Source: an uncultured Algibacter sp.
GTDB taxonomy: Bacteria > Bacteroidota > Bacteroidia > Flavobacteriales > Flavobacteriaceae
Reading direction: 5' to 3'
NCBI RefSeq assembly: GCF_947495675.1
Contig: NZ_CANLZX010000001.1
Coordinates: 62,001 to 126,000, forward strand
DNA length: 64,000 bases
The translations under genes were made by a program, and so were the position numbers. The notes under the pieces were generated by a model, which did no database searches, was not told the DNA's origin, and saw nothing but the letters and a program-made list of their open reading frames with translations. Shown in pieces: positions 26,961 to 36,564 of this stretch; position 1 is the stretch's first letter, and each line of letters starts with the position of its first letter.

Positions 26961-28802
26961 TTATTTTTTATTGTTTTCCTTATCAATATCAGCCATTAAT
27001 TCCTTAGGGTCTATTTGAACAGTTTTTACAGCTTTTGTTGTTTTAAAAGTGTAGGTAGGGTATGCCCAAGCCCAATCTTTTATGGTTGTTGCTGAGGTTG
27101 GTTTTTCGCCACGCATCATTTGTAAAGGAATGTAAAAATCTTCTGTTGTACCATCTGTATAAGTGACTAAAACATCAATAGGCATTGGCATTAAGCCTAT
27201 TCGCTCTAAAGTAATGGTGTTATTTTCAATACTTTTTACGCCATAATCAATTGTATTTGTAGTTTGAGTCCAATCCATTAAATACCAATCTAATTCTAAA
27301 CCAGATATTTTTTCTGCAGTTCTAATAAAATCTACAGGTCTTGGGTGTTTAAAAGAAAAATCTTTAAAATATTGTTTTATTGTTTTCTCTTGATTTTCTT
27401 GACCAATAATATAGGCTAATTGTTTTAAAAATAAGTAGCCTTTATAATAAGCAGATATAGAATAGGAACCATTAAAGTTATACCTATCTGAATGTGTTGT
27501 TTGTGGCTGCTCTTTACCAGATTTAACTAAGTGATCATAAACTGCATAAATACGTTTTGAAAGTTCTTCAAAATCTTTATTAAATATATGACTCTCTGCT
27601 AGGGTACCAATATATTCTGTAAAACCTTCATCCATCCATGAGTGTTTAAGCTCATTACTAGCTAAAATAAATTGAAACCAAGAGTGTCCCATTTCGTGTG
27701 CAGTTACACCAAATAAGCCATCAAAACTACCTTCTCCTAAAATAAGTGTACACATACCATATTCCATACCGCCATCACCACCTTGAATAACGGAATATTG
27801 TTTATATGGATATTGGCCAACATTACTGCTAAAAAACTGCATTAACTCTACTGCCTTAGGCTGTAAATTTTTCCAGTTATCTAGCTTGTCTTGAGGCATA
27901 GTACTTTTGTATAAAAAGTGTAATAATGGGCCATTAGGAACTTGCATAGTATCATGAATATAATCAGGATCTGCAGCCCAAGTAAAATCGTGTACATTTG
28001 GTGCTACAAAATGCCATGTAAGTTTATTAGTATTTGGGCGATTTATTGTACCAGTTTCATAACCATGTCCTATGATATTTGGATTTTGTAAATAACCTGT
28101 TCCACCAACAACATAATTTTTATCTATGGTTAGTTTTACATCAAAATTACCCCATACACCATGAAACTCGCGCCCAATATATGGGTCTGCATGCCAACCT
28201 TCAAAATCGTATTCTGCTAATTTTGGGTACCATTGTGCCATGGATAATGCCACTCCTTCTTTATTATTTCTTCCAGAGCGACGAATTTGAACAGGTACTT
28301 GTGCATTAAAATCCATATTAAAAGTTACACTTTCGCCTGGTTGAATAGGTTTTGCTAAATCAACCTCCAAAACGGTTCCTACGGTTTCATAATTTATAGC
28401 AACACCGTTTTGAGTTAAAGAGTTTACTTTTATGTATCCAATTTCATCTGGGTTTAGTTTACTAATTCTATCTTTTACTCTTCTGTCTGGATCTGCAATA
28501 GTCAGAGAACGAACATCCATTTCGCTTCCTTGTTGAAACGCATTAAAGTATAAATGATAAAACACTTTATTTAAGACATCTGGAGAGTTATTTGTATAAA
28601 CCAAATTCTGTTTTCCTGTATATTGATAGGTGTTAACATCCATATCAATTTCCATTTTATAATCTGCATGCTGTTGCCAATACCCAGGAACTGTAACAGT
28701 AGGAGTTATAGGTGTTTCAGGTGGTGAAACTGCAATATTTTTTTGAGAATTACACGAGAATACTAATGATATTGCTAGAATTGAAATAAAGAAACGATTC
28801 AT
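26961..28802 (-). CDS. M1-family metallopeptidase, lipoprotein
   Basis: 613 residues from the ATG at 28802, where the lipoprotein signal MNRFFISILAISLVFSC starts (Cys at residue 17). An in-frame start 19 residues upstream lacks a signal and is rejected. The gluzincin site is complete: H369-E370-x-x-H373 in TAHEMGHSWF and the third ligand E392 in HSWMDEGFTEY. The exopeptidase loop GAMEN is replaced by GGMEYGM (344-350). The N-terminal saddle domain (about 40-230) is present. The enzyme is a zinc aminopeptidase-like protein at the cell envelope, for peptide breakdown. It is cotranscribed or at least codirectional with the S8 peptidase upstream (76-base gap). Confidence 0.92.
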   Translation of the reverse strand: MNRFFISILAISLVFSCNSQKNIAVSPPETPITPTVTVPGYWQQHADYKMEIDMDVNTYQYTGKQNLVYTNNSPDVLNKVFYHLYFNAFQQGSEMDVRSLTIADPDRRVKDRISKLNPDEIGYIKVNSLTQNGVAINYETVGTVLEVDLAKPIQPGESVTFNMDFNAQVPVQIRRSGRNNKEGVALSMAQWYPKLAEYDFEGWHADPYIGREFHGVWGNFDVKLTIDKNYVVGGTGYLQNPNIIGHGYETGTINRPNTNKLTWHFVAPNVHDFTWAADPDYIHDTMQVPNGPLLHFLYKSTMPQDKLDNWKNLQPKAVELMQFFSSNVGQYPYKQYSVIQGGDGGMEYGMCTLILGEGSFDGLFGVTAHEMGHSWFQFILASNELKHSWMDEGFTEYIGTLAESHIFNKDFEELSKRIYAVYDHLVKSGKEQPQTTHSDRYNFNGSYSISAYYKGYLFLKQLAYIIGQENQEKTIKQYFKDFSFKHPRPVDFIRTAEKISGLELDWYLMDWTQTTNTIDYGVKSIENNTITLERIGLMPMPIDVLVTYTDGTTEDFYIPLQMMRGEKPTSATTIKDWAWAYPTYTFKTTKAVKTVQIDPKELMADIDKENNKK

Positions 28803-28878
28803 ATAAACAAGTATTAAAAAAGGTTGTTTTTGATGCCAATTAAATGACATTATAAACAACCTTGAAATTTATAAAAAA

Positions 28879-30486
28879 TTAATTTGCCATTTTAGCGGCC
28901 ATAATTAATGCATTGTAAGCATTCGCCATTTTAGCAGATTTACTTAAGTCTGCAAAATGTCTAATATCTTCTGAGTTTCCACCTACAATTACTTTAGTGT
29001 TTATGGCTAAACCAGAATCCATAATAATTTGTTTTACTTGTGCGGCACTCAAACTTGGGTAATAAGAGCGAATTAAAGCAGCTATACCTGCAACAGCTGG
29101 TGCAGCCATAGATGTTCCTCCTTTAGTGTCGTATTCATTTTCAGGAGTTGTAGAATATACACTTGCTCCTGGAGCAAAAACATCAACATTTTGCTTTCCG
29201 TAGTTTGAAAAACCAGCAACCATACTAGACCCATATTTTGGAGCTAAAGCACCAACTCTTATATAAGTATTTGAAACTTCTTTACCATTAATATTATCAT
29301 CTGGAAAATTAGGTTCTGTGTCAACATCTTTACTGTCATTACCGGCAGCATGAACAAAAACCACATCTTTTTGTCCGGCGTAAGCAATAGCATCACGCAC
29401 CCAATCACTATGCGTTGAGTAGCTTTTACCAAAACTTCCGTTTATAACTTTAGCTCCATTGTCAACAGCATAACGAATAGCTAAGGCAACATCTTTATCA
29501 TATTCATCACCATTAGGTACGGTTCTTACACTCATTATTTCTACATTGTTTGCAACACCGTTTGCACCTTTTCCGTTATTACGTTCTGCAGCAATAATAC
29601 CAGCAACGTGTGTTCCGTGGCTTTCAGTTTTCTTAACGGGTTTTACATTGCCATTACCATAATATTTTGTAGACATATCATCTGGGTTATCGCCAGTTAC
29701 ACGTCCTTTTAATTCTTTATTTAGGTTGTAGTTTAAACGGTCGTTAATACTTTCTAAACTACTTTCAATTTGTTTTACCGCATCAGCCATAGAATCCATA
29801 CCATTGCTAAACATGTAATTTGCAATTTGTTGTGCTTGTGCTAAAGTTTCATCTTCGGTTTTAATAGCACTCACTTCTTTTTTAGTGTAGTCTTTTTTAC
29901 CAAAATGCTTTGTTAAGGTTTCATCTGCAGTTTTAATTTGCTGAAATATTTGCTCATATTGTGTTTTTCTACCTAGCCATTTTTGATACTCTGTATCATA
30001 CTCTGCCTTTGCATTAGCGTAATCTGGGTTACTGGTGTCTCCGCTTGCTAATATTCTAACAAATTCTAATTGTTCATTATAGCCATCACCTAAAAAATTC
30101 CATCCATGAACATCATCAACATAGCCATTATTATCATCGTCTTTTCCGTTATTTGGTATTTCTCCCTTATTGGTCCAGATAACGTCGTCTAAATCTTCAT
30201 GATCGATATCAATTCCAGAATCAATTACGGCAACTATTACTTTTTTCCCTTTTTTGTTTTTAATAACTTCTGCATAAGCTTTATCAACACTCATTCCCGG
30301 AATGGTGTCTTTTACTAAATCTAAATGTCCCCAATTATGTTTTTCTGCTTCAGTTAGTTCAGAAACTTTTAATGGTGAGGTATCAATATTTTCAACAGGT
30401 GTTGATAAGATAGCCGCAGTTCCTCCACAGCCAGACATTAGGACTGCAATAAATGCAGACGTTGCTATTAATTTAATTGTTCTCAT
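28879..30486 (-). CDS. Subtilisin-like S8 serine peptidase, lipoprotein, with long insertion
   Basis: 535 residues with a lipobox LMSGC (Cys20). The catalytic triad is complete: D89 in AVIDSGIDIDHEDL, H290 in SHGTHVAGII and S459 in GGTSMAAPAVAG; the oxyanion asparagine is in HAAGND (N383). Between Asp and His lie about 200 residues instead of the usual 30-60. The first part holds a calcium-like loop (GKDDDNNGYVDD), and the rest is a helical, charged segment (about 155-260). There is no C-terminal T9SS domain. It is probably a surface or periplasmic protease. The MBL-fold gene lies 18 bases upstream of it in the same direction. Confidence 0.94.
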   Translation of the reverse strand: MRTIKLIATSAFIAVLMSGCGGTAAILSTPVENIDTSPLKVSELTEAEKHNWGHLDLVKDTIPGMSVDKAYAEVIKNKKGKKVIVAVIDSGIDIDHEDLDDVIWTNKGEIPNNGKDDDNNGYVDDVHGWNFLGDGYNEQLEFVRILASGDTSNPDYANAKAEYDTEYQKWLGRKTQYEQIFQQIKTADETLTKHFGKKDYTKKEVSAIKTEDETLAQAQQIANYMFSNGMDSMADAVKQIESSLESINDRLNYNLNKELKGRVTGDNPDDMSTKYYGNGNVKPVKKTESHGTHVAGIIAAERNNGKGANGVANNVEIMSVRTVPNGDEYDKDVALAIRYAVDNGAKVINGSFGKSYSTHSDWVRDAIAYAGQKDVVFVHAAGNDSKDVDTEPNFPDDNINGKEVSNTYIRVGALAPKYGSSMVAGFSNYGKQNVDVFAPGASVYSTTPENEYDTKGGTSMAAPAVAGIAALIRSYYPSLSAAQVKQIIMDSGLAINTKVIVGGNSEDIRHFADLSKSAKMANAYNALIMAAKMAN

Positions 30487-30504
30487 GGTATTATTTGAAT
30501 TAGT

Positions 30505-31374
30505 CTATAAAAATTTTAAGAATATATCTTGCGCGGTGTAAACTTCTTTTAGTCTAACACCTTTTTCTGTTTGTTGTACGGTTATAATTTCGTTATGTGC
30601 ATCGTGCTCTAAAAATAAATAGAAATTATGTTTTGCAGCCATATTTAGAAAGTTTTCTTTTTCATCTAGAGTCAATAATGGTCTAGTATCATATCCCATT
30701 ACATAAGGAATTGGTAAATGCCCAACAGTTGGTAATAAGTCGGCCATAAAGGCTATAGTTTTATCTTGATATTTTATTAACGGAATCATTTGTTTATCGG
30801 TATGTCCATCTGCAAAAAAGATATCAAAGCCAAGGTTAGAATTTTTAAGTAAATTATTTTCTGGAAGTGCTGTAAATTTTAATTGACCACTTTCTTGCAT
30901 TGGTAAGATGTTTTCTTTTAAAAATGATGCACTTTCCCGCCTGTTTGGCTCGGTTGCCCATTTCCAATGGTCTTGGTTACTCCAAAAATATGCATTTTTA
31001 AAAGCGGGTTCATAACCTGTTTTGTCTTTATTCCACTGTATACTGCCACCGCAATGATCAAAATGTAAATGCGTCATAAATACATCGGTAATATCGTCGC
31101 GATGAAAACCGAATGATTTAAGTGATTTATCTAAACTAAAATCACCCCAAAGATTATAATAGCCATAAAATTTATCTGACTGTTTATTACCCATACCATT
31201 ATCGATTAATATGAGACGATTTCCATCTTCAATTAGTAAACATCGCGTAGCAATATCAATCATGTTGTTAGCATCTGCTGGGTTGGTACGGCTCCAAAGT
31301 GTTTTTGGTACAACACCAAACATGGCGCCACCATCAAGCTTTAAATTACCTGCATTTATAGGGTATAAATTCAT
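30505..31374 (-). CDS. MBL-fold metallo-hydrolase (lactonase/organophosphatase-like subgroup)
   Basis: 289 residues without a signal peptide. The dinuclear metal site of the metallo-beta-lactamase fold is complete: H102, H104, D106 and H107 in MTHLHFDHCGG, H191 in ADGHTDKQ, D212 in FMADLLPT and H257 in LEHDAH. The start (GAMFGVVPKTLW ... RCLLIEDGNRLILIDNGMG) resembles the quorum-quenching lactonase and methyl parathion hydrolase-type proteins, but the substrate cannot be told from this. It precedes the S8 peptidase by 18 bases on the same strand. Confidence 0.9.
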   Translation of the reverse strand: MNLYPINAGNLKLDGGAMFGVVPKTLWSRTNPADANNMIDIATRCLLIEDGNRLILIDNGMGNKQSDKFYGYYNLWGDFSLDKSLKSFGFHRDDITDVFMTHLHFDHCGGSIQWNKDKTGYEPAFKNAYFWSNQDHWKWATEPNRRESASFLKENILPMQESGQLKFTALPENNLLKNSNLGFDIFFADGHTDKQMIPLIKYQDKTIAFMADLLPTVGHLPIPYVMGYDTRPLLTLDEKENFLNMAAKHNFYLFLEHDAHNEIITVQQTEKGVRLKEVYTAQDIFLKFL

Positions 31375-31459
31375 AGAATTGTAAAATTAAGAAATCTATA
31401 TTAAATCCTTTAAAATGTTAAGAATATATTAAGAAAAGATTTACAATGAAACTGTGTTT

Positions 31460-33667
31460 TTAAACAGTTTGAATGACTTGCTTTAAGCGTTTGCCAAAAT
31501 CGTATAAAGCTTTAATTTCTTTAATACTAGCAAGTCGCTCTTTTCCAAAAATAAGAATAGCACTACCGTTAGATTCTACATGGTAATAGGGGTTACTTTC
31601 AAAGAAATGTGTTACATCATCATTAAAAAATTTGGCAATGCCAGCTTCATTTTCACCTTTTAAATAAAAGCGATTAGAAAAATCGTCATGATTTTCAATA
31701 GGAATATCTTTATACCCAGCAAAAGCAGAAACTTTTTCTAAAAAACCTTCTTTATCTAAAGTGAATTCTGGAATTCTTTGATCTAAATTAATATGAAGCA
31801 TGGTTTTTCTACCCTCTTCTTTAGCTATAAATTCACCTTCGGAAAATTCTATATCAAATACTGTAATATCATTATCTTTTTGTGATAATTTATTGTAAAT
31901 ATGATTGATATGTTTGGTTGAGAAAAATGAAAAACTATTTAGAAATGAAACGTTTTTTTTCTTTTTAGGATAGTACTTTAAATCATAGTCTTCTGCCAAA
32001 GTTTCCATATTAGTTTGGCGCCTTGTTAAACTATTTTTAATAATGTTTGGTACTGGTAATAAGCGTCTTGAGGCAAATGGATGTTTTGTTTCTGTATCAT
32101 GTAAATCTAAACCTACTACTCCAAAATGCCCTCCTCTTTTATCAAATAATTCTTGATAATTGTTAATGTTTTCTAATACGGTATCATCAACAAAATCACA
32201 TAAAGAAAAATCTACTATAACATCTTGATTTTCAGGAATTGCATCTAAATGTTTTTTTAATCGGAAATAATTTAAAAAACTACAAAAGTGTTTTACACTA
32301 ACGTAATAATTGTCTTTATTACCATGTTCTTTGTACATTAAAACATTTGGTTTTAATAAATTTCTAAAAAACAAACCGTAACCAAGATGCCTATTAATAA
32401 TAACGTGAATAATAAATGTGGCCAATACACCCGCCAATATACCCGTAATTAATCCTATTTTTAAAGTAACAATAAGTGTAACAAAAAAGATAATAAGCTG
32501 TTCTTTACCTATAGAAAACATTTTAGTAATAACTTTAGGTGAAGCTAATTTATAGCCTGTATATACTAAAATAGCCATTAAAGCGGGGAGTGGAATACGT
32601 GTTAATTGTGTACTAAAAAACACAATAAATAAAACTAAAAATAGTGCATGAAAAAAGTTTGAAGACCTATTACTTGCTCCTTGATTAACATTTACCGAGC
32701 TACGTGCAATAACCGTTACAACATTTAAACCACCTAATAAACCACTACCAACGGTAGCTAAACCTAATGCTTTTAAATCTCTATTTACATTAGAGCGTCG
32801 TTTTTCTGGGTCTAATTTATCAACGGCTTTAATACTTAAAAGAGACTCTATACTCGAAATTAATGTTAATGCTAAAACACTACCAAAAAAGGAAAAACTC
32901 CAAATACCACTAAAGTTTGGTGTGGGTAAATCTGCAATAATTTCTTGAATACTTGGAATTCCAGAAACCATATATTCTGGAGCAATTGGGTTAGGTTCGT
33001 GTAGGCCTATTTCAAAATAATAACTAAACCCTATAGAAAGTATAACAATCCACATAGGTGCGGGTATAAGTTGCAAATATTTATTCCTAACTTTTGAATA
33101 AAAAAGCATAATTGTTAAACTTAAAATACCGGCTAACGCAGCAAATATTAGACCTTTATTTTCGTAATGGACTGCATCATTTATAGTAAATGGAATTTCT
33201 AAAAGATAATCAATAGTATCGCCTCTTTTAATTTTATGAGCCAGCATTATATGAAACTGTTTGCCCAAAATAATTAAACCAATGGCTGCAAGCATTCCTT
33301 GAATAGCAGAAGATGGGAAAAAATCTGCAAGTGCACCCATTCTAAAAAACCCAAGTAGTAAAAGTAAAATACCAGAACACATAATTGCTACATAAGCACC
33401 CTCTAGGCCTAAAGTAGTTATTGCTACTAAAAGTACCCCAACTAAACCATTTCCTGGCCCAACAATAGTAACATGGCTTCCTCCTAAAATAGAAACAGTT
33501 ATACCACCAATTACAGCAGCAATAATACCTGCAATTGGAGGAGCATCACTAGCCATAGCTAGTCCTAGGCCTAATGGCAATGCTATAAGACTAACCACAA
33601 AACCAGAAAAGATATTTTTGGGTAAGGTTTTAAAAAAATCTTTTATATTATTTTTTTTTGGACTCAT
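31460..33667 (-). CDS. SulP-family anion transporter with STAS and an extra C-terminal domain
   Basis: 735 residues from the ATG at 33667 (MSPKKNNIKDFFK); a longer frame would run inside the upstream gene. A membrane domain of about 10-14 helices (about 20-430) carries the SulP signature (ALPLGLGLAMASDAPPIAGIIAA, GGSHVTIVGPGNGLV). A STAS domain follows (about 475-550; VIVDFSLCDFVDD). About 170 further residues (about 560-735) match nothing I recognise. SulP proteins carry sulphate, bicarbonate or other anions; with no cysH-type or carbonic anhydrase gene next to it the substrate stays open. Its ATG overlaps the stop of the universal stress protein gene (ATGA), so the two are translationally coupled. 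Confidence 0.9.
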   Translation of the reverse strand: MSPKKNNIKDFFKTLPKNIFSGFVVSLIALPLGLGLAMASDAPPIAGIIAAVIGGITVSILGGSHVTIVGPGNGLVGVLLVAITTLGLEGAYVAIMCSGILLLLLGFFRMGALADFFPSSAIQGMLAAIGLIILGKQFHIMLAHKIKRGDTIDYLLEIPFTINDAVHYENKGLIFAALAGILSLTIMLFYSKVRNKYLQLIPAPMWIVILSIGFSYYFEIGLHEPNPIAPEYMVSGIPSIQEIIADLPTPNFSGIWSFSFFGSVLALTLISSIESLLSIKAVDKLDPEKRRSNVNRDLKALGLATVGSGLLGGLNVVTVIARSSVNVNQGASNRSSNFFHALFLVLFIVFFSTQLTRIPLPALMAILVYTGYKLASPKVITKMFSIGKEQLIIFFVTLIVTLKIGLITGILAGVLATFIIHVIINRHLGYGLFFRNLLKPNVLMYKEHGNKDNYYVSVKHFCSFLNYFRLKKHLDAIPENQDVIVDFSLCDFVDDTVLENINNYQELFDKRGGHFGVVGLDLHDTETKHPFASRRLLPVPNIIKNSLTRRQTNMETLAEDYDLKYYPKKKKNVSFLNSFSFFSTKHINHIYNKLSQKDNDITVFDIEFSEGEFIAKEEGRKTMLHINLDQRIPEFTLDKEGFLEKVSAFAGYKDIPIENHDDFSNRFYLKGENEAGIAKFFNDDVTHFFESNPYYHVESNGSAILIFGKERLASIKEIKALYDFGKRLKQVIQTV

Positions 33668-34512
33668 TGAAGGATTAACACATCGGTTGGTAATTCGGTT
33701 AAAATATGCTCTATATCGTGCGGAAATAACCGGTCCCAAAATGTCATTTTTGATGGGCTATTCATAACTAATAAATCTGCTCTAGTAATTTGAGCATAAT
33801 GCCCTATGGAATATCCGCGTTTACCAAAAATAGGTTGCAATTTTATGGTTTTATTTTTAGTTAACTCTTCAGGTATATGAGTAATTATTTCTTTTACTCT
33901 TGAGTTTTCTCTAAGCTTTATTCGCTCTTTATTTATAGTTGCTAGTCTAAGAGATTTATCATCATCAACTTTTACATGAATTTCTTCTTCTTCTATTTCT
34001 TCAACAATAGTGATTTTATTAGATTTAAGCTGGTTTGCTACATAAAAAGCAGTAGTTATAGTTTGTTCTGTTTTAGGGTCTTTTAAGCCATTTACTACAA
34101 TATGTTTGCAGGCCATACGCTCTACAGCAGGTTTAATTAATAATAAGATAGAGCATTTTGCTTTACGAGTAATTTTTCTAGCAATAGAACCTACATAGTA
34201 TTTTAAAATCTTTTCTCTTTGAACAGCTCCAAGAATCAATAAGTCTATCTTTTTTTGTTCTGTGGTTGAAAGTATAACGTTAACAGGGTCGCCAGTTTTA
34301 AAAATAACTTCATAATCTAATTTATCTTTTTCAAAACTTTTTAGAATTATGCTTAACATGTTTGTTTTTTCTTCAGAAGGTTCTCCAACATGAATTAAAA
34401 ACAATTTTGCGCCAAAAAAAACAGAAAGCCTTGCGGCCTCAAAAAGGTTTGCTTTTAAGTTTGGAGAATATGCTACTCCAATTCCAATACTTTTAAAAGG
34501 CTTTAAAGACAA
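33664..34512 (-). CDS. Universal stress protein with two UspA domains
   Basis: 282 residues, about twice a single Usp domain. The first domain (about 5-140) has IGIGVAYSPNLKANLFEAA, DLLILGAVQREKI and a nucleotide-loop-like GSIARKITRKAKCSILLL. The second (about 145-282) is more diverged and ends DLLVMNSPSKMTFWDRLFPHDIEHILTELPTDVLIL. Tandem Usp proteins often sense ATP/ADP and regulate transporters. Coupling by a 4-base overlap to the SulP transporter suggests it modulates that protein. It is divergent from the antiporter gene, 104 bases apart. Confidence 0.88.
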   Translation of the reverse strand: MSLKPFKSIGIGVAYSPNLKANLFEAARLSVFFGAKLFLIHVGEPSEEKTNMLSIILKSFEKDKLDYEVIFKTGDPVNVILSTTEQKKIDLLILGAVQREKILKYYVGSIARKITRKAKCSILLLIKPAVERMACKHIVVNGLKDPKTEQTITTAFYVANQLKSNKITIVEEIEEEEIHVKVDDDKSLRLATINKERIKLRENSRVKEIITHIPEELTKNKTIKLQPIFGKRGYSIGHYAQITRADLLVMNSPSKMTFWDRLFPHDIEHILTELPTDVLILQ

Positions 34513-34616
34513 AGGTTTTACTAATTTTGGTGTAAAAGTTGAAAGATAACATTTTTTAAAAACAATAAATCATGTGTTTTACTTAAATTAGTGTTTTTAT
34601 AAAAAATAATTAGCCT

Positions 34617-36470
34617 ATGTTAGAACTTGCAGGAATTATCATTTTAGGAATATTAGCACAATGGGTAGCTTGGAAATTTAAAATACCCGCAATTTTACCT
34701 TTAATTTTAATTGGTCTTTTGGTTGGTCCAATAGCTGCAGAGTTTTTAAGTGAAGATGGCTCTAAATGGATTGAACCTATTTGGAATGGAAAAAAAGGGT
34801 TGTTTCCAGGAGAAGGCTTGTATTACTTCGTTTCTTTAGCTATTAGTATTATTCTATTTGAAGGTGGTTTAACCTTAAAACGATCTGAAATTAAAAATGT
34901 TGGCCCTGTAATTACTAAGTTAATTACACTTGGCTCTGCAGTTACTTTTTTTGGAGCTGGGGTGCTTGCCCATTTTATTTTTGGTTTAAGCTGGCAATTA
35001 TCATTCTTGTTTTCTGGATTAATAATTGTTACAGGCCCAACCGTAATTACACCAATTTTAAGAAATATTCCGCTTAAAAAAGATATTTCAACAGTATTAA
35101 AATGGGAAGGCATATTAATAGACCCAATTGGCGCTTTGGTTGCTGTATTAGTTTTTGAGTTTATAAGTGTAGAAGGTGATAGTGGTTTTACAAAAACAGC
35201 ATTAATTGAGTTTGGAAAAATTATTCTTTTTGGAACTACTTTTGGATTTACATTTGCTCATGCATTGGCATTTGCTATTAATAAAAAATTAATTCCACAC
35301 TATTTATTAAATGTAGTGTCTTTATCTACTGTTTTATTGGTTTTTGTTGAATCTGAAATTTTTGCTCACGAATCTGGATTATTAGCGGTTGTTGTTATGG
35401 GTATGGTTTTGGGTAATGGAAAACTTCAAAATTTAAAAGAATTACTCTATTTTAAAGAATCTTTAAGTGTTTTATTAATTTCAATATTATTCATTTTATT
35501 AGCTGCAAACATCAACATTGAAGATATGTTGCTGCTTTATACCTGGAAAACAGCATTTCTTTTTGCTGCTGTAGTATTTATTATAAGACCTGCTGCAGTT
35601 TTTTTAAGCACTATGGGTTCAAAATTAAAAACTAATGAAAAAGTATTTATTAGTTGGGTTGGTCCAAGAGGTATTGTTGCCGCTGGTATTGCATCTCTTT
35701 TTGGTAGTAAGCTTTTAAAACAAGGTGTTGAAGGTGCAGAGTATATTACACCTTTGGTTTTTATGATTGTGTTAGGTACTGTACTTTTAAACGCGACAAC
35801 AGCAAGATTATTTGCAAAATTAGTGGGTGTATTTCTTAAAAAATCTGAAGGTATTTTAATCGTAGGCGCATCAAAAGTTTCAAGATTACTTGGACATTAT
35901 CTTGTAACTCACGGAAGACATGTGGTTCTTATAGATAGTAATGAAAAGAATATTGAAAAAGCTAAAGAATTAGGTTTAGAGGCAATTAGTACAAATATTT
36001 ATTCTGATACTTTAATGGACAATATTGAGCTTAGTGATGTGGGTTACATTATGGCATTAACAGGAAATCCGGATATAAATAAATATGCTATTGATAAATT
36101 TAGTAAGCAATTTGGTGAAAATGGTTCATATAGATTAGTAACCACCCAAGAAATGTTAGATGATACTAACAACCCTAAAGAAGGTTTGTTTTCTCACAAG
36201 GATGATTATAGCGCTTTATTAGAGTTAACCAGAGCTTATCCATCGATTCAAGAAATTGATTTAGAAGATAAAAAACATTATGATAAGCTTATTACAATAT
36301 CAAATGATGACCCAGAGATTATTCCTTTATTTGTGAAGGATAATGAAGGTGAATTTCACATTATCTCCTCCTATAATTTAGAAATTGAAAACATAGAAGC
36401 TGGGTATAAACTAGTGTATTTAGGAAAACCGTTTGATGTTGAGGAAGTTCCAACTGTAGATAATAAATAA
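34617..36470 (+). CDS. CPA1-type sodium/potassium:proton antiporter with TrkA-N domain
   Basis: 617 residues. About 12 membrane helices (1-405) contain the antiporter core: ILPLILIGLLVGP, SIILFEGGLTLKRSEI, IIVTGPTVITPILRN and ISWVGPRGIVAAGIAS. A cytoplasmic Rossmann domain (about 410-525; ILIVGASKVSRLLGHYL, VVLIDSNEKNIEKAKELG) should bind NAD(H) or a nucleotide, and a short TrkA-C-like tail follows. It exchanges Na+ or K+ for H+ at the inner membrane for pH and ion homeostasis. It is divergent from the Usp-SulP operon and ends before a strong bidirectional terminator. Confidence 0.93.
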   Translation: MLELAGIIILGILAQWVAWKFKIPAILPLILIGLLVGPIAAEFLSEDGSKWIEPIWNGKKGLFPGEGLYYFVSLAISIILFEGGLTLKRSEIKNVGPVITKLITLGSAVTFFGAGVLAHFIFGLSWQLSFLFSGLIIVTGPTVITPILRNIPLKKDISTVLKWEGILIDPIGALVAVLVFEFISVEGDSGFTKTALIEFGKIILFGTTFGFTFAHALAFAINKKLIPHYLLNVVSLSTVLLVFVESEIFAHESGLLAVVVMGMVLGNGKLQNLKELLYFKESLSVLLISILFILLAANINIEDMLLLYTWKTAFLFAAVVFIIRPAAVFLSTMGSKLKTNEKVFISWVGPRGIVAAGIASLFGSKLLKQGVEGAEYITPLVFMIVLGTVLLNATTARLFAKLVGVFLKKSEGILIVGASKVSRLLGHYLVTHGRHVVLIDSNEKNIEKAKELGLEAISTNIYSDTLMDNIELSDVGYIMALTGNPDINKYAIDKFSKQFGENGSYRLVTTQEMLDDTNNPKEGLFSHKDDYSALLELTRAYPSIQEIDLEDKKHYDKLITISNDDPEIIPLFVKDNEGEFHIISSYNLEIENIEAGYKLVYLGKPFDVEEVPTVDNK

Positions 36471-36510
36471 TAAAATACGTGTAATAAAGATTTTATTTTT
36501 AGTTCAATAA

Positions 36511-36540
36511 AAAAGCCTTTCTTCTAAAAGAAAGGCTTTT
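36511..36540. terminator. Bidirectional intrinsic terminator
   Basis: A perfect 13-base inverted repeat (AAAAGCCTTTCTT / AAGAAAGGCTTTT) with a CTAA loop is flanked by an A run on the left and a T run on the right. It works for the antiporter gene on the plus strand and for the convergent GH31 gene on the minus strand. Confidence 0.93.
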
Positions 36541-36564
36541 TTTAATTTAATTTTAAGGTTGTTT

